Notes: generated by a model not told the origin, from the sequence alone. Positions 16,879 to 25,330 are shown, counted from the stretch's first letter. The stretch is DNA of 64,000 bases from an uncultured Eubacteriales bacterium (GCA_934454845.1 CAKSGV010000008.1:13962-77961), one strand, 5' to 3'. A program made the numbers and translations.

Positions 16879-18732
16879 TCATTTTTTAATAAATTTAACT
16901 ATTACAGCATCGCAATGTGGAATTTTATCCAAACTTCCGTATAAAACAGAAATATCAAATCCGTCTTTGATTTTGCATTTAAATTCAATATCTTCATCGC
17001 TGTAATTAACAGCGGTTACAATAAATCCACCGTCACATTCGCTCTGGGTTATTCCGATTCTGCTGTCGTCAGTTGAAATCAAATATTCATCCGCTTTTTC
17101 TTTAACTTTATCTATCATTCTGTAAATATCGGAATAAAGCGGTTTTTTATTAAATACATCAAAACCTGTCGCCAAAGAGATTTCCATATCGAAATTAAGA
17201 AAATAAACATATCCTTTTCCGAGTTTAAACTTTGTCATCACAGGGTTATTTTCTTCATTTACTGCAAGCACCTGTGCACCGGCGCTCTCAATAAGAATTT
17301 CTTTGCCACAAGTATAATCAATATTACCGAACGGGAAATGAGCGGTATGCCTTTTTCCGGATCTAACCATTCCTTTGGAGATAAAGCCGAAGTTTTCTTT
17401 TAAAAAGCACATATGAATCGCCGAAGCCGACATAAACAGCGTCATTCCGTTTTTAACTCTGTCAAAGATATCATCGCAAATCTGCTTATTGAAAAAGTCG
17501 GATCCGTGACAGCTCGGAACAAAAAGCAAATCGGTTTCGGGAATTTTATCTCCGAAAACTCTGAATTCCAAATTTATTCCCGCCTGCTTTGCCAAGACAT
17601 AAGAAACCATAGCTTTATCCTGCCTTGAAAAATCCGTGAGGTAGCAAACCGCGTCAACTTTTTTGTTTCTTGTTTCCGGCAATTTTTCAATCACTTCGGA
17701 AGCTTTCTTAAATGCAATTCCAATCGGCTTAGGAGTTCTATCGAGATAAACCATTCCGAGGCTTCGCTCTATCATAGACCAATTATATGGCGGCTGTTCA
17801 AGAAGAGTGTGCTCCATTCCGCACCACCATAAATATCCTTTTAAACCGTTTGCCCAAGCGGAAAAAATATTTACTCTTGCAAAATCCGCAGACATTTCCG
17901 GTGTGCCTGCAAGATCCGAAAAACTTCCTTGTTCCTGAATCATACACGGCTTTCCGGAAATACCTGAATAGAACTCGCTTTGAGCAGTCGGGAAAATCGT
18001 GCTGCGCATTTTGTTCATCGGATCGATATCATTTTTTATAGTCGGCGAAGGATAAGGATGAGTTGTCATCATATCGCAGAGCTCTCCCTGATCTTTAAGC
18101 GACCATACGCTTCCGCCGTCTTCTTGCAAAGAATGCATTCCGGAAGAAATCGGGCGAGTGGAATCAACGGCTCGAATAGCGTTTCTCACAGTCATAGTCC
18201 AAATATATGCCGAAAGGTTATCGCTTACCTGCCCCATACTGTTGCACTCATTGCCCAAATCCCACATCACAATATTATTTATCTCTTTAAATTCTTTAAC
18301 AAGCTTTGTTATATATTTGTTTGTAAGAACCAAAGCCTCTTTATCGGTCAAAAGATTTTTATTTGTTAAAGCGGGCGGAGAAAATATCCTTCCGCTCATC
18401 CAACCTGTGAGAAGGGATACTGTAAGAGTCATCCCGTTATCTTCGGCAATTTCGGCAAATTTTTTAAATCTGCGAATCATTCGCATATCCACATAATCGG
18501 GTGCCTCACATTCGGTGCCATCCGGAGTGAAATAATCATATTGTGCTCCGGCATAATGAATATATTTTTCAATCGGTTGAAAATCACGCCAATTAGGAAA
18601 AACTCTCAAGTGCTTTACTCCGATTTTTGAAAGAGCTTCAAGATCGGATCTGACAACACCTTCGTTCCAATTTTTCCACATATCGGTACCGCTTGCACTG
18701 TCCCAATAATTACAGCCTAATAAAAAATCCAT
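16879..18732 (-). CDS. GH5-like beta-mannosidase/mannanase-type hydrolase
   Basis: 617 residues. A TIM barrel starts at once (LLGCNYWDSASG; KHLRVFPNWRDFQP), with acid/base Glu in WDLGNECNSMG and nucleophile Glu in MIQEQGSFS, the clan-A arrangement. The last about 230 residues form a glutamine-amidotransferase-like domain and a small beta domain, as in intracellular trimeric GH42 and some GH5 enzymes. The N-terminus recalls GH5_18 beta-mannosidases, though subfamily cannot be set by eye. No signal peptide. Start 18732 is chosen over one 24 codons earlier because AGGAGG lies just before it and the promoter and its inverted repeat occupy the upstream stretch. First gene of the unit with GH36. 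Confidence 0.85.
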   Translation of the reverse strand: MDFLLGCNYWDSASGTDMWKNWNEGVVRSDLEALSKIGVKHLRVFPNWRDFQPIEKYIHYAGAQYDYFTPDGTECEAPDYVDMRMIRRFKKFAEIAEDNGMTLTVSLLTGWMSGRIFSPPALTNKNLLTDKEALVLTNKYITKLVKEFKEINNIVMWDLGNECNSMGQVSDNLSAYIWTMTVRNAIRAVDSTRPISSGMHSLQEDGGSVWSLKDQGELCDMMTTHPYPSPTIKNDIDPMNKMRSTIFPTAQSEFYSGISGKPCMIQEQGSFSDLAGTPEMSADFARVNIFSAWANGLKGYLWWCGMEHTLLEQPPYNWSMIERSLGMVYLDRTPKPIGIAFKKASEVIEKLPETRNKKVDAVCYLTDFSRQDKAMVSYVLAKQAGINLEFRVFGDKIPETDLLFVPSCHGSDFFNKQICDDIFDRVKNGMTLFMSASAIHMCFLKENFGFISKGMVRSGKRHTAHFPFGNIDYTCGKEILIESAGAQVLAVNEENNPVMTKFKLGKGYVYFLNFDMEISLATGFDVFNKKPLYSDIYRMIDKVKEKADEYLISTDDSRIGITQSECDGGFIVTAVNYSDEDIEFKCKIKDGFDISVLYGSLDKIPHCDAVIVKFIKK

Positions 18733-18753
18733 AATAATCCTCCTGAAAAAATG

Positions 18754-18811
18754 AAAACCTTTGTGTTCAGTATATCGTAAGCCACAATATATTTCAATAC
18801 ACAAAGGTTTT
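18754..18811. promoter_or_regulatory. 13-bp inverted repeat framing the GH5 promoter
   Basis: AAAACCTTTGTGT at 18754-18766 and its exact reverse complement at 18799-18811. The whole -35 to -10 interval (18769-18797) lies in the 32-base space between the arms. It could be a repressor operator pair, or a hairpin ending transcripts from the upstream AraC gene. Confidence 0.55.
18769..18797 (-). promoter_or_regulatory. Sigma-A promoter of GH5-GH36 unit
   Basis: Minus strand TTGAAA (18797-18792), 17 bases, TATACT (18774-18769), about 37 bases before the ATG at 18732. Confidence 0.78.
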
Positions 18812-18827
18812 ATTTAATTGCACTTTT

Positions 18828-19670
18828 CTACGATCGCCTAAATTCTTTAGGAGTTTTCCCGAATGTTTTCTTATAAATTCTGCAAAAATAAGCGGAAGTT
18901 TCAAATCCCGTCTGCACCGCAATATCGCTGACGGAAATATTGCTGTTTTTAAGCAGAATATTGGCAAGCTGTAGTCTTTCGTGAGTAAGGAATTCCGTAA
19001 AGTTCATTCCTATTCTACTTTTAAAAAGATAGCTGAAATAATTCGGAGTATATCCGAAAATTTCTGAAAGAGTTTTTACCGATAATTGCTCGGCTATATG
19101 TAGCTTTGCATATCTTATTATTTTAACAACCGTCATATCAATATCGTTTTGCTCAGAAAAATCCGCAAAATCCGATCTTGAAAGAATAAAAGCCGTGAGG
19201 TATTCTAACAGACCTTTAAAAGTAAGGTTAGAAAAAGCCTCGCTTTTTTTCGCAATTTTGGCAGAGTTTAAGATAAGGTCGGTCAAAAATTCACATTCGC
19301 TATCGTTCAGTTCCGAAATAACCGAATTTATAACCATACTTTCCTTTACAAGATATTGCTCGATATAATCGCTTGAAAATTGGACACTTAAAAGCTTTGA
19401 GCCCGTATTAAGTCTGACATTGTGAGCAGAACCCGGCAGACACAGCCAGCAAAAATTCTTTTTGGCATTAACCTTTTTTTCATCAAGCCACACTTCCGCC
19501 TCGCCGTTAGATAAAATCTCGAATTCAAAGCAGTCGTGAATATGCCAACGCCCGCTGTACCCCTTCTCTAAGATATTTACGGCAACAAAGGAATTTAAAT
19601 ATATAAGTTTATTTTCGGAGCTTTTATCTTCAATGGTTATAAATTTAAAATTATCATTTTTTATATCCAT
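18828..19670 (-). CDS. AraC-family transcriptional regulator with cupin sensor
   Basis: 280 residues. N-terminal cupin (RWHIHDCFEFEILSNGEAEV, near 41-60) and C-terminal AraC double helix-turn-helix (LSVKTLSEIFGYTPNYFSYL; ISVSDIAVQTGFETSAYFCR; FGKTPKEFRR). It lies directly upstream of and in the same direction as the GH5-GH36 unit, so it is the obvious candidate regulator of that unit, probably responding to a released sugar. ATG 19670 follows AGGTGA by four bases. The gene ends just before the inverted repeat around the GH5 promoter. Confidence 0.92.
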   Translation of the reverse strand: MDIKNDNFKFITIEDKSSENKLIYLNSFVAVNILEKGYSGRWHIHDCFEFEILSNGEAEVWLDEKKVNAKKNFCWLCLPGSAHNVRLNTGSKLLSVQFSSDYIEQYLVKESMVINSVISELNDSECEFLTDLILNSAKIAKKSEAFSNLTFKGLLEYLTAFILSRSDFADFSEQNDIDMTVVKIIRYAKLHIAEQLSVKTLSEIFGYTPNYFSYLFKSRIGMNFTEFLTHERLQLANILLKNSNISVSDIAVQTGFETSAYFCRIYKKTFGKTPKEFRRS

Positions 19671-19690
19671 TTTTTCACCTGCCTGAAGTT

Positions 19691-19719
19691 ATTATATCAT
19701 AAGACAGTAAATATGAAAA
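19691..19719 (-). promoter_or_regulatory. Extended -10 promoter of AraC gene
   Basis: Minus strand TGATATAAT (19699-19691), an extended -10, with a weak TTTTCA (19719-19714) 17 bases upstream. Confidence 0.5.
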
Positions 19720-19873
19720 GGACTAATTAAATACAATTATATTTTATTTAACTTATAAGCATAATCAATCGCTATTTTTTCATCTGAAAAGCCATTTGGG
19801 TTTCATTGTCGGGATTTTTGTTGCGGTCCTCTCATTTGCGGCATTAAGTTGTTCTAACGGGCATTAAAGCCGT

Positions 19874-20038
19874 TTAAAAAGGCTTCAAAACAACTTTTTC
19901 GGACTCATTTACAGCAATCAGGTTCCAATCATAACGGCGAAAACAGGTTTCGAATGTTCCTAAACCGGGTACGTTTTCAGATACTCGTATCAAAACCTCC
20001 GCTTCCTCTGTGATTAGAGTATATGAGGTTTCGGTTTT
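19874..20038 (-). pseudogene. Open-frame fragment without a start, possible gene relic
   Basis: An open stretch of about 55 codons ends at the TAA at 19874-19876. It includes VLIRVSENVPGLGTFET and FRRYDWNLIAVN, which look like real protein sequence, but no ATG or GTG start is available, and upstream the frame is closed at 20039-20041. I do not recognise the family. The segment 19671-20126 otherwise holds no gene: it has the AraC promoter, a hairpin-forming stretch near 19850-19900 (AAGTTGTT against AACAACTT) and the GNAT terminator. Confidence 0.3.
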
Positions 20039-20069
20039 TTATTGTAGTTTGCGAAAACATCCGTAAATG

Positions 20070-20114
20070 AAAAAAAGCCCTTTGAGCAAAGATTTCTCCT
20101 CTCTCAAAGGGCTT
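20070..20114 (-). terminator. Rho-independent terminator of GNAT gene
   Basis: AAGCCCTTTGAG (20075-20086) and CTCAAAGGGCTT (20103-20114) form a perfect 12-bp stem; on the minus strand it is followed by a run of T. Confidence 0.88.
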
Positions 20115-20126
20115 GAATGAATTAGT

Positions 20127-20570
20127 TTATAAATTTCTTTGAAAAATTACCATATCCGAAAGCCTGACGCCACATTCAAATATCGGGTGGTCGTAATTAT
20201 CTGTAAAAAAGTTAGGTATGATATGAGAACGAACAAAACCGCACTTTTCATAGAATGGAACTGTCAGAGGACTGTCGCCCGTTCCGACCTGTAAAACGGA
20301 ATATTTATCGGCATACTCTTTAACAATAAAATCTATCAAGGCTTTTGCATAGCCTTTGCCTTGATATTCGGGAACGGTTGCAATATTCTTTATTTCAAGA
20401 ATTCCGTCGCCCTCATCGGTGACGACACATTCAGCTTTCACACCGTTATCGTCAAGCACATACATAGTGCCTCTTTCAAGATAACGGTCTACCATATTCT
20501 CCTGTTCATCTGCCAACAGCAGTAATGAAAGAAACTGTTTTTTGTTATCTTTGATTTTCCGAATTTTCAT
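20127..20570 (-). CDS. GNAT-family N-acetyltransferase
   Basis: 147 residues. The acetyl-CoA loop is seen in NIATVPEYQGKGYAKALIDF (a Q/RxxGxG/A-type motif), followed by FYEKCGFVRSH, the usual GNAT C-terminal strand and helix. Substrate unknown: GNAT proteins acetylate small amines, antibiotics or protein N-termini. The start is uncertain. An ATG eight codons upstream (20594) lies only about five bases after the expected transcript start from a TATAAT at 20606-20611, so the ATG at 20570 is preferred, but its ribosome site is weak. It sits alone inside the interval bounded by 17-bp repeats, so it may be imported cargo. Confidence 0.85.
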   Translation of the reverse strand: MKIRKIKDNKKQFLSLLLLADEQENMVDRYLERGTMYVLDDNGVKAECVVTDEGDGILEIKNIATVPEYQGKGYAKALIDFIVKEYADKYSVLQVGTGDSPLTVPFYEKCGFVRSHIIPNFFTDNYDHPIFECGVRLSDMVIFQRNL

Positions 20571-20784
20571 AGCAACTACTCTATCAAATTTCATTTTAGA
20601 CTTTCATTATACTTTTGAAAATGGGCAATCCCGATTGGAACTGCCCATTCATCTTGAAAATTATGCGATTTTTTCGTGTCTGCACAAATTCACGCATCAA
20701 ATGATGTAAGTTTGATGTAAATCACGGTTTTGTGAGGTTGTCCTAAATCCCGAAAACCGCATAAACACTGAGCTTTTACTGTTT

Positions 20785-22278
20785 TTATTTGTCTAAGGGT
20801 TTCATTGTCGGGAACAGAAGAACATCTCTGATAGATGCGCTATCGGTTAAAAGCATAACAAGTCTGTCAACTCCGAAACCAAGGCCGCCTGTTGGGGGCA
20901 TACCATATTCAAGCGCGGTGACAAAATCATAATCTACCTCCGATTTACAATCGGGATCCTCTGCTTTTTTAAGCGCAACTTGTTTTTCAAAGCGATTTTT
21001 CTGGTCAATAGGATCGTTAAGCTCCGAAAAAGCGTTACCGAATTCCGTTGCATTTATAAAATATTCAAATCTCTCTGTAAATGCAGGATCTTCGGGTTTT
21101 CTTTTTGCGAGAGGACTTATCTCTACGGGATAATCATAAATAAATGTGGGCTGAATAAGTTTATCTTCAACGAAGGCGTCAAAAAGTTCCGCTAAAACAT
21201 TACCCTTTGTCGCGTCGGGACTTACTTCCACGCCCTTTTCGACGGCGGCTTTTCTTGCGTCTTCATCTGTCTCCCAATCGTTATAATCAATGCCGGAGTA
21301 CTTCTTAACAGCCTCAATCATTGTGAGCCTTTCAAAATGGCTCATATCTATTTCGGTGCCCTGATAAGTGATCTTTTTACTTCCGCATATCTTTTCGGCA
21401 AGCAAACCGTTCATTTCCTCAACAAGGTCCATCATTCCGTGAAAATCCGTGTAAGCCTGATAAAGCTCAACGGTTGTAAACTCGGGATTATGCTTTGTAT
21501 CCATTCCCTCATTTCTGAAAATTCTGCCTACTTCATATACCTTATTCATTCCGCCGACGATAAGTCTTTTAAGATAAAGCTCGGTTTCAATTCTTAAATA
21601 CATATCCATATCAAGAGTATTATGATGAGTTTTAAAAGGTCTTGCGGAAGCGCCTATTTCTATAGGAAGAAGAATAGGAGTATCTACCTCCAAAAATCCC
21701 TTGGAGTCAAGATAAGCTCTTATTTCGCGCATTATCTGCGAGCGCTTGATAAAAGTATCCTTAACATCCGGGTTAACGATAAGATCGACATATCTCTGAC
21801 GGTATCTTGTATCGGTATCCTTAAGACCGTGGAATTTTTCCGGGAGCGGCAAAAGTGATTTTGCAAGAAGTTCAATATGCTCGAGATGAACGGATATTTC
21901 ACCCGTCTGCGTTTTGAAAACGAAGCCTTTTATTCCGACTATATCGCCGATATCCCATTTTTTAAACGCGGCATAATCCTCTTCGCCGACATCATCTCTG
22001 CGGACATAAAGCTGGATATCTCCGTCGCCGTCTCTAAGTCCGACAAAGCTTGCTTTCCCCATAATTCTGCGGCTTATTATTCTTCCTGCGAGCGAAACGG
22101 TTTTCCCCTCGAAAGCTTCGAAATTTCCCTTTATTTCAACCGAAGAAGAATCAACCGAATATTTGGTTTTTTCAAAAGGATCGTTCCCCGCCTCACAAAG
22201 TGCGGAAAGCTTGTCCCTGCGGATCTTAAGAATTTCATTCAAATCAAGTTCGGCAGACTGCGCCTTATTTTCACCCAT
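20785..22278 (-). CDS. lysS: Lysyl-tRNA synthetase, class II
   Basis: 497 residues. N-terminal OB-fold anticodon-binding domain (VSLAGRIISRRIMGKASFVGL), then the class II core with motif 2 (YEVGRIFRNEGMDTKHNPEFT) and motif 3 (GLGFGVDRLVMLLT). It charges tRNA-Lys. ATG 22278 follows TTGGAGATAAAT; an upstream TTG four codons earlier overlaps that ribosome site and is rejected. Its 3' end (FPTMKPLDK) contains one copy of the 17-base direct repeat, so the last few codons may be supplied by an inserted element. Downstream of greA, 65 bases apart. Confidence 0.98.
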   Translation of the reverse strand: MGENKAQSAELDLNEILKIRRDKLSALCEAGNDPFEKTKYSVDSSSVEIKGNFEAFEGKTVSLAGRIISRRIMGKASFVGLRDGDGDIQLYVRRDDVGEEDYAAFKKWDIGDIVGIKGFVFKTQTGEISVHLEHIELLAKSLLPLPEKFHGLKDTDTRYRQRYVDLIVNPDVKDTFIKRSQIMREIRAYLDSKGFLEVDTPILLPIEIGASARPFKTHHNTLDMDMYLRIETELYLKRLIVGGMNKVYEVGRIFRNEGMDTKHNPEFTTVELYQAYTDFHGMMDLVEEMNGLLAEKICGSKKITYQGTEIDMSHFERLTMIEAVKKYSGIDYNDWETDEDARKAAVEKGVEVSPDATKGNVLAELFDAFVEDKLIQPTFIYDYPVEISPLAKRKPEDPAFTERFEYFINATEFGNAFSELNDPIDQKNRFEKQVALKKAEDPDCKSEVDYDFVTALEYGMPPTGGLGFGVDRLVMLLTDSASIRDVLLFPTMKPLDK

Positions 22279-22314
22279 ATTTATCTCCAATCTTTTTCTT
22301 TATTAAAACACATA

Positions 22315-22338
22315 TCGGGCAACCTTTCAGCTGCCCGA
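22315..22338 (-). terminator. GC-rich hairpin between greA and lysS
   Basis: TCGGGCA/TGCCCGA, a seven-bp stem with a ten-base loop. The following minus-strand sequence has only a short T run, so it may be a partial terminator or pause site that sets the greA to lysS ratio. Confidence 0.4.
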
Positions 22339-22343
22339 AAAAA

Positions 22344-22817
22344 TTATTTGGAAATTGCTAAAACCTTAAGTTTTATTTCACCCTCGGGAGCTTCAACAAT
22401 TACCTCGTCGCCCACCTTTTTACCGATAAGCGCTTTTCCCACCGGCGATTCATCCGAAATTTTAAAGTTCTTAGGATCGGACTCGGTTGAGCCTACGACG
22501 CGGTATTCGCATTCTTCATCATATTCTTCGTCATAAACCTTGACTTTTACGCCGGCTCTGACTACTTTTGCTGTTCCTTTTATCTCTTCTATGATTTCGA
22601 CATTTTTAAGCATAGCCTCAAGCTCGACAATTCTTGCTTCAATTTTTGCCTGCTCGTTTTTAGCCTCGTCATACTCGCTGTTTTCAGAAAGATCGCCGTA
22701 ACCTCTGGCAACTTTGATTTTTTCGGCAATATCGGCTCTGCCGACTGTTTTCAAATTTTCAAGCTCATCCTGGAGCTTTTTAAGACCGTCATCAGTAATT
22801 TTAATAGTTTTAGCCAA
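22344..22817 (-). CDS. greA: Transcription elongation factor GreA
   Basis: 157 residues, the family length. N-terminal coiled coil with the conserved acidic tip GDLSENSEYDEAKNEQ (about 39-54) that reaches into the RNA polymerase secondary channel and triggers cleavage of backtracked RNA, followed by the FKBP-like C-terminal domain (ISDESPVGKALIGKKVGDEV). The start is TTG at 22817 with GGGTGG eight bases upstream; a longer reading from 22985 would include promoter sequence and is rejected. A near-consensus promoter lies at 22870-22898. Upstream gene of lysS. Confidence 0.97.
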   Translation of the reverse strand: MAKTIKITDDGLKKLQDELENLKTVGRADIAEKIKVARGYGDLSENSEYDEAKNEQAKIEARIVELEAMLKNVEIIEEIKGTAKVVRAGVKVKVYDEEYDEECEYRVVGSTESDPKNFKISDESPVGKALIGKKVGDEVIVEAPEGEIKLKVLAISK

Positions 22818-22869
22818 CTTAAAAACCACCCTGTCAATTAAATATGCAATTTTATACGCATTGATATTT

Positions 22870-22898
22870 ATTATATTATTCCGGGAATAAAAAGTCAA
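22870..22898 (-). promoter_or_regulatory. Sigma-A promoter of greA-lysS
   Basis: Minus strand TTGACT (22898-22893), 17 bases, TATAAT (22875-22870). Confidence 0.85.
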
Positions 22899-22924
22899 GC
22901 AAATATTAATATTTAATAAAATTC

Positions 22925-22954
22925 TTGACAACTGTATAATAATAAATATATACT
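22925..22954 (+). promoter_or_regulatory. Promoter of sugar transferase gene
   Basis: TTGACA (22925-22930), 18 bases, TATACT (22949-22954), ahead of an AAAGGA ribosome site and the ATG at 22990. It is divergent from the greA promoter, 26 bases away. Confidence 0.65.
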
Positions 22955-22989
22955 TATTATATGATTTTAAAATTAAAGGAAGCAATTAA

Positions 22990-24342
22990 ATGAAAACAGC
23001 TGTCAAACTTCGCAAAAGCATTATGCTTTTTGTGAAACTTCTTATAATTGCGGTTGCAACCTTCGGGTTTGCGGAAATATGGAATGTTCATTATATCGAA
23101 TCGGTTTTCAGCAGTAAAGGTAACTATGTTGTTCTTCTTTCCTATATTTTGATATTTACCACCCTTTCTTCTCTTTACAATGCTTTTAAAATAGGAATTT
23201 ATCGAATTCACGAGATTATTTACAGCTTTTCACTCGCTGTGATATTCACAAATATTGTGATGTATCTTGAGCTTTCTCTTATAGCGCGATCTATGGTGGC
23301 TGTAAAGCCGCTTCTTATAGGATCGTTCTATCAGATAATATCCTTGGCTCTTTGCGCTCTTTGCGCTAACACGATATATTTTGAGTTGCACCCTGCAAGA
23401 GAGGTCGTGGCAGTTTTCAGCGATTATAAAGCAGGGCTTGACCTTATTAAAAAAATGTCAAGAATATCCGAAAGATTTCATATCAACTGCGGACTTAACG
23501 CCGAGAGAACATCTTTAGAGCAGATAAAGAAGCAGATAGACCGCCACGAGGCAGTGCTTATCTGCGACCTTGATAAGAATATGCAAAAAGAGATAATGAG
23601 CTATTGCTATACGAATGAAAAGCGAACTTATCTTCTTCCCGATATCACGGATATAATTATAAACAACAGTTATGAAATTCAGATAAGCGACACCCCTGTT
23701 CTTATGAGCCGCAACCGTGGCCTTACACCCGAACAGAGGTTTATTAAAAGAGCTATGGATATAGTAATATCCTTAATAGGAATTATTTTATCGAGCCCAT
23801 TTATGCTCATCTGTATGATAGCTATTAAGCTTGACGACGGTGGTCCGATATTTTACAAGCAAAACCGAATTACGGAAAACGGGCGAATATTCAATATTCT
23901 TAAATTCAGGTCTATGAGGACCGACGCGGAAAAAGACGGTGCCAAAAAAGCCGTTAACGACGACGACCGCATAACTAGAGTAGGAAAAATAATAAGAGCG
24001 TGCCGCGTTGACGAGTTGCCGCAGCTTTTTAATATTTTAAAAGGCGATATGTCAATGGTAGGTCCGAGGCCGGAAAGAATAGAAAACGTTTACGAATACA
24101 CCACTGCCTACCCTGAATTTGCTTTAAGGCACAGAGTAAAAGCCGGTCTTACGGGTTATGCTCAGCTTTACGGGAAATATAACACTTCACCGGAAGACAA
24201 GCTTAATATGGATCTTATTTATATTGAAACCTATTCCCTCTTGCAGGATCTCAAACTGCTGATTTTAACTGTCAAAGTGCTTTTTATGAAAGAAAGCACA
24301 GAGGGTTTTGAAGAAAAAAGCGAAGAGAAGAAAGGATCATAA
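22990..24342 (+). CDS. Polyprenyl-phosphate sugar phosphotransferase (exopolysaccharide initiation)
   Basis: 450 residues. Four N-terminal membrane helices within the first 130 residues, a nucleotide-binding-like middle (VVAVFSDYKAGLDLIKKM), a fifth helix (MDIVISLIGIILSSPFMLI) and the bacterial sugar transferase domain (PIFYKQNRITENGRIFNILKFRSM, RVDELPQLFNILKGDMSMVGPRP, GLTGYAQLYGKYNTSPEDKL). It moves a sugar phosphate from an NDP-sugar to undecaprenyl phosphate at the inner face of the membrane, the first step of exopolysaccharide or glycan synthesis. It is five bases upstream of a nucleotidyltransferase gene that may make its NDP-sugar. No other glycan genes are adjacent. Confidence 0.93.
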   Translation: MKTAVKLRKSIMLFVKLLIIAVATFGFAEIWNVHYIESVFSSKGNYVVLLSYILIFTTLSSLYNAFKIGIYRIHEIIYSFSLAVIFTNIVMYLELSLIARSMVAVKPLLIGSFYQIISLALCALCANTIYFELHPAREVVAVFSDYKAGLDLIKKMSRISERFHINCGLNAERTSLEQIKKQIDRHEAVLICDLDKNMQKEIMSYCYTNEKRTYLLPDITDIIINNSYEIQISDTPVLMSRNRGLTPEQRFIKRAMDIVISLIGIILSSPFMLICMIAIKLDDGGPIFYKQNRITENGRIFNILKFRSMRTDAEKDGAKKAVNDDDRITRVGKIIRACRVDELPQLFNILKGDMSMVGPRPERIENVYEYTTAYPEFALRHRVKAGLTGYAQLYGKYNTSPEDKLNMDLIYIETYSLLQDLKLLILTVKVLFMKESTEGFEEKSEEKKGS

Positions 24343-24346
24343 TTTA

Positions 24347-25222
24347 ATGAATAAGGAAGCAACACTTGTCGTAATGGCGGCAGGAATGGGAAGCAGATTC
24401 GGCGGTCTTAAACAAATTGAACCTATAGGTCCGGGAGGAGAAGCATTGCTTGATTTCTCGGTTTACGACGCGAAAAAAGCCGGCTTTACAGAAGTTGTAT
24501 TTGTCATCAAGCACTCTATCGAAATGGAATTCAAAGAATCCGTCGGGAAAAGAATTGAAAAGCAGATCCCTGTAAAATATGTTTTCCAGGAAACGAGCGA
24601 CTTACCCGAAGGTTACATCTGCCCTGCCGACAGAGAAAAGCCCTGGGGCACAGGTCACGCAATCTACTGCTGTAAAGATACAGTTAAAAATCCATTTGCC
24701 GTTATTAATGCAGACGATTATTACGGCAGTACAGCATTCAAAAAAATTTACGAGCATTTAACTTCAGACAGCAAATATTACTGTATGGTAGGTTTCAGGC
24801 TTTCAAATACGCTTACCGAAAACGGAACGGTTTCAAGAGGCGTTTGCGATGTTGAGAACGGATATCTTAAAAACATAATCGAAAGAACGAAAATTCAGGA
24901 CTGCAAATATACTTTAGACGATAAAAATTGGATCGTTCTTGCTCCCGACACGATCGTTTCAATGAATATGTGGGGATTTTTCCCCGATGTTTTCGGATAT
25001 GTTACAGAAGATCTGAAAGAATTTTTAAACACTTCGATAAATATTCCGAAATCGGAATTTTATCTTCCAAACATTGTTTCTAAGCTTATTGAAAGCGGTA
25101 AAAAGAAAGTAAATGTGCTTGTCGCCGAGGATAAATGGTACGGCGTAACATACAAGGAAGACAAAGAAAAGGTTAAAAAGTCCCTAAAAGAAAAAATTGA
25201 CAACAACGATTATGATTTTTAA
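24347..25222 (+). CDS. NDP-sugar nucleotidyltransferase family protein
   Basis: 291 residues. N-terminal nucleotide-binding loop VVMAAGMGSRFGGLKQIEPIG and the metal-binding INADDYYG segment are those of sugar-1-phosphate nucleotidyltransferases. The distal half (WGFFPDVFGYVTEDLKEFL, VLVAEDKWYGVTYKED) matches a Firmicutes branch annotated simply as nucleotidyltransferase; the sugar is unknown. Start at 24347 because it sits five bases after the previous stop with AAAGGA upstream; an in-frame ATG 13 codons earlier lies inside the upstream gene. Coupling to the sugar transferase suggests it supplies that enzyme. Confidence 0.88.
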   Translation: MNKEATLVVMAAGMGSRFGGLKQIEPIGPGGEALLDFSVYDAKKAGFTEVVFVIKHSIEMEFKESVGKRIEKQIPVKYVFQETSDLPEGYICPADREKPWGTGHAIYCCKDTVKNPFAVINADDYYGSTAFKKIYEHLTSDSKYYCMVGFRLSNTLTENGTVSRGVCDVENGYLKNIIERTKIQDCKYTLDDKNWIVLAPDTIVSMNMWGFFPDVFGYVTEDLKEFLNTSINIPKSEFYLPNIVSKLIESGKKKVNVLVAEDKWYGVTYKEDKEKVKKSLKEKIDNNDYDF

Positions 25223-25232
25223 ATAAAATTAA

Positions 25233-25266
25233 AGCTGTCCGCCTTAAAAATGCGGGCAGTTTTCTT
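25233..25266 (+). terminator. Rho-independent terminator
   Basis: CTGTCCGC (25235-25242) pairs with GCGGGCAG (25252-25259) with one T-G pair, followed by TTTTCTTG. It closes the sugar transferase unit. Confidence 0.75.
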
Positions 25267-25330
25267 GTTATAAAGCCAATATCCATTTCATATAATTCTT
25301 TAGACAATACAGATGAAAGGTTGATTAAAA

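Larger units (their letters stand above)
19798..20813. mobile_element. Possible remnant of an integrative element in the lysS 3' end
   Basis: The 17-base string GGGTTTCATTGTCGGGA occurs at 19798-19814 and again at 20797-20813, where it encodes the last residues of LysS. Read on the minus strand in the LysS frame, the distal copy continues for five codons to a stop (KWLFR), as expected if it were the displaced original gene end. The roughly 1 kb between the copies holds a GNAT gene and non-coding or decayed sequence. No integrase is present. The pattern fits attL and attR of an element that used the 3' end of lysS, now reduced to a remnant or dependent on an enzyme in trans. Confidence 0.45.

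Noticed and set aside
19798..20813. 17-bp repeats as a transposase target-site duplication
   Set aside because: Seventeen bases is longer than usual for such duplications, no terminal inverted repeats or transposase are seen, and one copy is exactly a gene 3' end, which fits site-specific integration better.
22818..22985. Longer GreA reading starting at 22985
   Set aside because: It would include the greA promoter; the 157-residue form from TTG 22817 is the normal length and has a ribosome site.
25262..25330. Promoter before the S1-domain gene
   Set aside because: A TATAAT is present near 25293, but the best -35 candidates are poor or spaced by 20 bases, so none is reported.
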